From: Liolophura sinensis
Taxonomy: Eukaryota > Mollusca > Polyplacophora > Chitonida > Chitonidae
Assembly (NCBI RefSeq): GCF_032854445.1
Contig: NC_088300.1
Span: forward strand, 71,584,984 to 71,648,983
Direction of reading: 5' to 3'
DNA length: 64,000 nucleotides
The position numbers were made by a program, and so were the translations under genes. Shown here piece after piece: positions 58,285-64,000 of this stretch. The notes beneath the pieces are model-generated. The model was given only the letters and a program-made list of their open reading frames with translations. It did not search any database and was not told the origin of the DNA. Every line of letters begins with the position of its first letter. The first letter of the stretch is position 1.

Positions 58285-61200
58285 ATGTCGAGATCAGCAA
58301 AACACGGAAAGGTAAGAGAAAAGCATAGGCACACCTACGTAGTTTCTGCAAACTATGCATGTCTTTCCAAGTTTGACTCCATGTAAATCTACACATTAGG
58401 CTATATACCTTACCTGTATACAGACATTAAGCTTACATATTTCAATTTTTATGGTTGGATATTTTGAATTTCTCGAAACTGGCTTAACTAATATCGCCAA
58501 ATGCATATTAAAATTATATGTTATGTGTGCTGATCAGATTATACATCTTGGTTTTCTGAGAAATTATAATATATTTATAATAATTATAATTTATAACATA
58601 AAGTAACTGTTCAACACTACAAAAATGTCAGAAAATAATTGTCGTACGCCCACGTGTACCTATCTTTGGATGCCGGAAAAGTATTTTCTTTAATGAGTAA
58701 GACAGTTTAACACCAAGATATACACGTGTACAGATGTATAAAACGAAGTGCAACATACTTTATATATACTTTCCTAATTATACTATTCGAGTTGATGCAT
58801 GGGGCCACTATGTCGATCTCATTAACTAAAAACGGCAAATAGGAATGTACAGCAATGTTGTCCTGTATATATGCGGCAACGTATGCTAATCTGGGATTAA
58901 TTATATCCGTTTACATGTTAACTAATCGTTGATTTAATCTTCTTATTGAATTAACAAACTGTTGAGGCATATAAACTCCGACATGTATAAGTCCATATGT
59001 ATACACATGTACATGGCTGTTCTATATGTCACAACTACTCACATGTACAACCTTACAGATCTTTGTGTGTAGCCAAGGCGAACGTAACTGAGTTAACCAA
59101 TGTGTAAAAGAATTTGTTACCATGCTGTTTCAGAAAGGTAAAGACAAGCGACATGCCAAAGACCATGCGGTAAGTAATGTATAGGACACGCCAATATTTA
59201 GCTCAAACTACTTTGAACATAATTACTCCGATCTAGACTATGGCTGTTTTCCTTGTTCTGACTTCACAGGACTTCAACTTGGCAGTATATGTATAATAAG
59301 CATATGAAGTCATATTTTGTATCTTTGAATTGAAAGCAGGCCTAGTATGACTATCAATCGACTATTTCAGCACAAAAGGTGAGGGTTCAGGGACCGCATA
59401 GGCCCCGGAAGCTTTGGGATTCTAGACGATTGGAGATGCCCTAAAATCGTTTTACGGGGTTTTTATCCTTCACATTTTTGTCCATTGTAAATTTATGTAC
59501 CTAACAGACCTGTGTATGGGCCTATTTTTTAATTTTTTTTTTATCATTTTTTTTTTATGAAAAGTGATACGGCTAAGACCGTACGGACCTACAGCTTCAG
59601 TTTCGATCGAGCAGACATGTATGTCAGAATAATGTTTTGAGTGCAGCCTCAGTGATTAGGCTTTGGCTATAAATTGGCGAATCTCACGTGTAATACTTCG
59701 AGATTACTGCGGGTAAAATTAAATAAAAAGATATAACTTGAAAAAAAAAAGCAATAGAAGAAAAGGAGAATAAAACTGTTGTGTACTTTTAATTGCGAAA
59801 TGAATGTCTTGTAATCTGTCTTTTAACATTGGTTAACTTACCCCTACTCAATGCCAGCAAGTACTCTCTTCTGGCTGGAGGTAGGAAGTTCTCACATAGC
59901 AACCGTGTCAAAATGGCCACGAAGAGTCAGACTAAACTCGGCGGCGCACAGAAAACCAGCAGTAAACCTTCTCTGACCTCGATGAACACAGTTTCGTCGG
60001 TAAAAAACCTTAAAAATGTGCCTGGGAAAGTGGAGGTAATCATTTTCAAAAACCCAGTGACGACATTTGCTGAGAAACGGTTATCATCGTCGTGTCGAAA
60101 ACTGAACATTTTGTAATACTCTAGGGTTTGTGTGGTAATGTGCAAAAAATGGAGTGAACGGTTCAAAGTAAACATTTATGAATTATTTGATCGTCCAGTA
60201 TGTACGTCACAGTATACTCGTATATAGGAAAGAATGTGACAGAGAGAAATGAAGACAGAAATAAGACGTAGCATTGTGTGTAAGACTGGTAACTTACAGG
60301 ATTTATTACGTATTTGCTTTTGTTTAAATTTGATTTGATTTTTTTGTAGGAGGATGTTCCACAAGGAGAGAAAGAAGGAGCTTTGGCTTTTCAGGTGTTA
60401 TCTGAGCAGAATACCAAAGAAATACTGGGTCTATCTATAGAGGACATACAAAGGTCAATACTGATTTAAGTATAGCAACTTGTTTTCATTATCAGGCTTT
60501 TTCTCCCTTTTCATCAGGCTCATAATATTCTTCATGTAATGTTGTAAGTTCTTGCAATGGGACTATAATTAAAAAAAAAAGCTCTCAACACTATAATCTC
60601 CACTGTAAATAGGGACCCACTCAGATTGAACAATGTTGAAGTGTACCTGTCAGATAAGATTTATTTATTTATATGATTGGTGTTCTACACTGTACTCAAG
60701 AAATGGCGGCCAGCATTATGGTGGCAGGAAGTTAGGCAGAGCCTGGGGGAAACCCAGCACCATCCACAGGCAGCTGACAGGCTTTCCCACATATGGCCGG
60801 AGAGGAAGCCAGCATGAGCTTGACTTGAACTCACAGCGACCGCATTGGTGGGAGGCTTCTGGGTCATTGCGCTGTGCTGGTGTGCTAACCCTCTCAGCCA
60901 CAGAGGTCCCTGTGAGATAAGACATTATTGGGGAAAAAAGATATGGGTGATTTTTCCATGTTTTTTGTCGAAATACCATGTTTTCATTCACTAGCTGTTA
61001 TATTTAGCCGGATTAAATACTGAATTCTGTGTGATTTTCTCTTGCAGAAAGTTAGCTGAGCTATTTTCCCTGACTCAACACAGTGTTGACTTAAAAGATG
61101 GAGCCATTCTAGATTACTTCACATGTGGAGTTTACTGGGCTAAGGGGATGTCATTCACTTTACGACAGACATCTGGATTCTTCACACTACTTCATACACT

Positions 61201-63969
61201 TTTAGAAAATGTTAAAGGTACATTTTTTTTATATTGAAACATGTCGTACATGTATTTAATTATGCCTATCAAGTGCTACAGATGCATGAACTGCTATAAG
61301 ATAACTATACAAGGGTATCCATCATGAAAAGTATTTAAAAATATACAATTTGACAATGAAGCACTGTGTAATGAAATTCACTGGTATATTATTTGGCATG
61401 AATTAGCTTATGCCTGAGAGACAGTACATCAGGCAGTGTGTTATTTCTTTGTAAGTGTATATAATATCAAAAACTAAACACTTCATAACCTGTGAATATT
61501 ACTGTAGAAACCAAGAAAAAGACATTTTATTATGGTATGCCCATTTTGACTGCACACAGGGCAGTGTAAGAATTGCATGACAAAATTTTCCAGTCATTGT
61601 TACAGATCACCACTTGTCACTGGTTGACAACATGAAGGCGTTCAAGAAGATGATGTCTGGAATTGGTGTGGAATCACCGCTTTCAAGTGGAGGACTGGAT
61701 TTCTTCGATGTGGATCATGCCAAGCTTATATCGGATTATGTCTTTACAAGGTTAGCGTAGATCAATGCATGGCTTCACTAAATCATTACTTTGACACACT
61801 TGACCTAATGCCAACAAGTTTTGCAGTTTTCAGCATTTCAGATGTTTTTTGTTTCTACCGTGTTTTGAGTACATTCTTTTTAGAGAATACAAATTTATGT
61901 ACATGTATATGGAAAGTTTACATTTATATCTAGCAAAAAGTTATTTCGGAAAAAATGTGTTTGAGGGTTGTTTAGATGTGACAGTAGAGCTGGAGTTCTA
62001 AGTTTAATTTATAAGTGAGCTCATCCAATAACATGTATCCCACTATACATTTATAAAATGTTGAAACACATCATCTGTACTTTTGTTTTGTAGTTTCTTC
62101 CAGCACTATAAGCTATATGAGTTTGTGTTCAGTCACACACAAGCAGAAGAAATCATAGGAGCTGATGTAAGTGCATATATAGACCTGCAGATTTTTATTT
62201 TTTTTCACTTTCCTAAAGAGGCATGTCTTTGTCATTTCTGACCTAGTGTGCTGTAGCTCAATTTATTTGCACGAGCAAAATTTATTTTCAACACACAGAG
62301 ACACAGTTCTGACAACACATGTGTAAAAATGTTTGGTGAAATTGAATCATGAAGCTGTCTATAAAAAGCGTTATGTAGCGACTGCATACATTTGAATGAT
62401 GGTGGTGCTGCAAATTATTTGTCTCAATATTTATTTCCAATTTTGCAGCTGGACATTGAAGTTGCTAAACCATCAGAGTTGCCATACCCTGCCCCATTGG
62501 ATGAAGGTGTCAGTGAGGAGATGTATCAGAGTTACATTGCCACTCCCCCTCCGTCTCCAGAGCCTGTGGTGTGTATAGTCGCCTGTTTGATCATTTTAAT
62601 GCCTGAATAAAAGGCTATTTAACTCATGCCTATTCTTTATTTATTGTACAGAAGATGTAATGCAGCCAGTGACTTCTTGATTCTGTATGCTAAACCAGAG
62701 CTTGAATTTAAACGCATGATGTTAAGAAATCTATTACAAGTAACATATGGACAATAAAGGCTAAAATATCCCACGAAATAATGGGAGTCAAAGGCTTCCA
62801 GACTTCCTGGTTTAGCTTAGAGAATAAAGATGTGGTATTTTTGTGAAATTATTGTATGAATATTATAGATAAAATTCATTTCTATAAAATGAATTCATCA
62901 TGAGGTAATGGGAGAAAAAAAATGCTTTTTGTAGGTGGTACCAGAGGTCAAAATTGACCCAATAGAGACGGAGACAAATATCTTTGAGGAGTTGACAGTA
63001 GATGACGTAAGAGAAGTGGTGGAGAGTGTGGCACAGGAAATGCTGACAGGACTACAGGTAACTTAAATATATTTTACAAGGGTTATGCAGTAACAGTGTA
63101 TGTCTTTTTCATGACTTGTCTTCATATAGAATGTTCAGTTTGGGCTTTTTGTCAAGGGATTTGTCATGTAACTGGCAAGGTAGTAAGATCTCTTTAGCCT
63201 GGTTGTTGTAGTTTCATCTTTTGTGTACTATACTTACCTAAACATGACAGTATATTAATCTTTAGTGACGGTGGGCCAAGGATATTACTAATAACTATGT
63301 AACCATGAGGTCAGAGCAGGACTTTACAATTTTAGTACACAAATGCTTGTAATCACAGAAATCGGAATAGATGGAGACAATATGCAAAGTGACATGTTTA
63401 ATTTGGCAAGAAGTGAAATAAATGACTGGAAATTTAGGATAGTTTTCAATATACCAGTGGTGAATTTATGGAGTTCTGTTTTTTTGTGTTTTTAACAGAC
63501 TGAATTACTCAAAAAACTGCGAAACAAGGAGGGGGATATTTTAGCTCGGATCAACAAAATCCATCAGGTAGCAGAGACTTGAGTGCAGAAATTTACAATG
63601 AATTTACTTTGTTTTGTATATATACATCAAATATTGATAAACTTCAAAGTCAAAACTTTCAAAACATAACAAGAACTCCCCATGTCCTAAAGGGGAAAAG
63701 GTAATGTTAAGTATTCTTTTTAAAGCAGTACATAGTTTTATGTATTGATCTCTTGTAAGCCACCTAATCACACATCTGTCTCAAGTGAAAAACGTTGACA
63801 GATAGAATGTAACCAGCATTTCTCCATTCTCTGTTAAACCTGAACTGTGATAAAAAGAACGGTTACTTGAAACTTAATTGCCTACTTTCTTGTTATGGTG
63901 AATTAAATAAACGTGTACAATACCATTTTGCAGGTGTCTGGATTGCATAAACAAGCTGTGTGTAAATGA
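58285..63969 (+). CDS. CLAMP-domain (CABCOCO1-like) ciliary/flagellar protein, 11 exons
   Basis: Exons: 58285-58311, 59134-59169, 59862-60035, 60350-60453, 61048-61217, 61606-61750, 62094-62166, 62449-62568, 62935-63057, 63499-63567, 63934-63969. They sum to 1077 nt, 358 residues. The core (exons 4-7) reads 'EILGLSIEDIQRKLAELF', 'AILDYFTCGVYWAKGMSF', 'TLLHTLLENV', 'GGLDFFDVDHAKLISDYV' and 'FFQHYKLYEFVF'. From memory this is the pattern of the flagellar C1a-32/CLAMP family, closest to CABCOCO1. Family role: axonemal central-apparatus or calcium-linked ciliary protein. A Pro-rich stretch (ATPPPSPEPV), an acidic segment (exon 9) and a short coiled coil (exon 10) follow. The N terminus is less sure. 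Exon 3 needs the acceptor at 59860-59861 to stay in phase; a start at Met 59913 (aaaATGgcc) is an alternative. Confidence 0.7.
60655..60912 (-). mobile_element. SINE family 1, full length, reverse
   Basis: 'atgattggtgttctacactg' through 'tttcccacatatggccgg', 'ttgacttgaactcacagcga' to the tRNA-like head 'ctctcagccacagaggtcc'. It lies in intron 4 of the CLAMP-like gene. Confidence 0.9.
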
Positions 63970-63973
63970 ATAT

Positions 63974-64000
63974 CTATTTATTTTATTTATTTGATTGGTG
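63974..64000 (-). mobile_element. SINE family 1 tail at the window edge
   Basis: 'tatttattttatttatttga' then 'ttggtg' is the reverse tail of family 1; the rest lies beyond the window. It begins within ten bases of the CLAMP-like stop codon, so the 3' UTR probably runs into it. Confidence 0.75.

Overview
The window is animal nuclear DNA: AT-rich, full of introns and crowded with transposable-element debris. All splice sites I placed are GT-AG, and exon phases join without error in the four best genes. The dominant repeat is a tRNA-derived SINE whose tail reads 'tatttcacttatacgacgg' on the reverse strand. Together with the gene content this points to a mollusc or another lophotrochozoan; that assignment is from memory of such repeats, not from a search.

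Layout, left to right. At 1-431 (-) is the 5' end of a secreted or membrane glycoprotein gene that runs off the window. At 0.4-7.7 kb are SINEs, a LINE 3' end and a 52-bp satellite array. At 7.7-12.4 kb (-) lies a broken, multi-segment, transposon-like zinc-finger gene carrying a Tc1/mariner-type insertion. At 15.3-29.3 kb (+) is a complete 14-exon arylsulfatase B-like gene. At 33.6-35.3 kb (+) is a two-exon alpha-1,3-fucosyltransferase (GT10), followed directly by a 26-copy 48-bp minisatellite. At 38.2-51.0 kb (-) is a complete 18-exon galactocerebrosidase (GALC). At 52.3-57.2 kb (-) is a complete 7-exon HSPA13 (STCH). At 58.3-64.0 kb (+) is an 11-exon CLAMP/CABCOCO1-like ciliary protein, head to head with HSPA13.

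Four genes concern the secretory and endolysosomal system: two lysosomal-type hydrolases (sulfatase, galactosylceramidase), a Golgi fucosyltransferase and a microsomal Hsp70-like ATPase. They are separate transcription units, and I see no sign of co-regulation beyond proximity. I reconstructed exon chains by hand from homology and splice consensus; the summed lengths are exact codon multiples (485, 455, 697, 432 and 358 residues).

I found no convincing evidence for a wholly new biological system. The best leads are the unrecognised N-glycosylated protein at the left edge, an in-frame exon duplication in the sulfatase, the codon-multiple minisatellite behind the fucosyltransferase, and several well-preserved transposon insertion structures.
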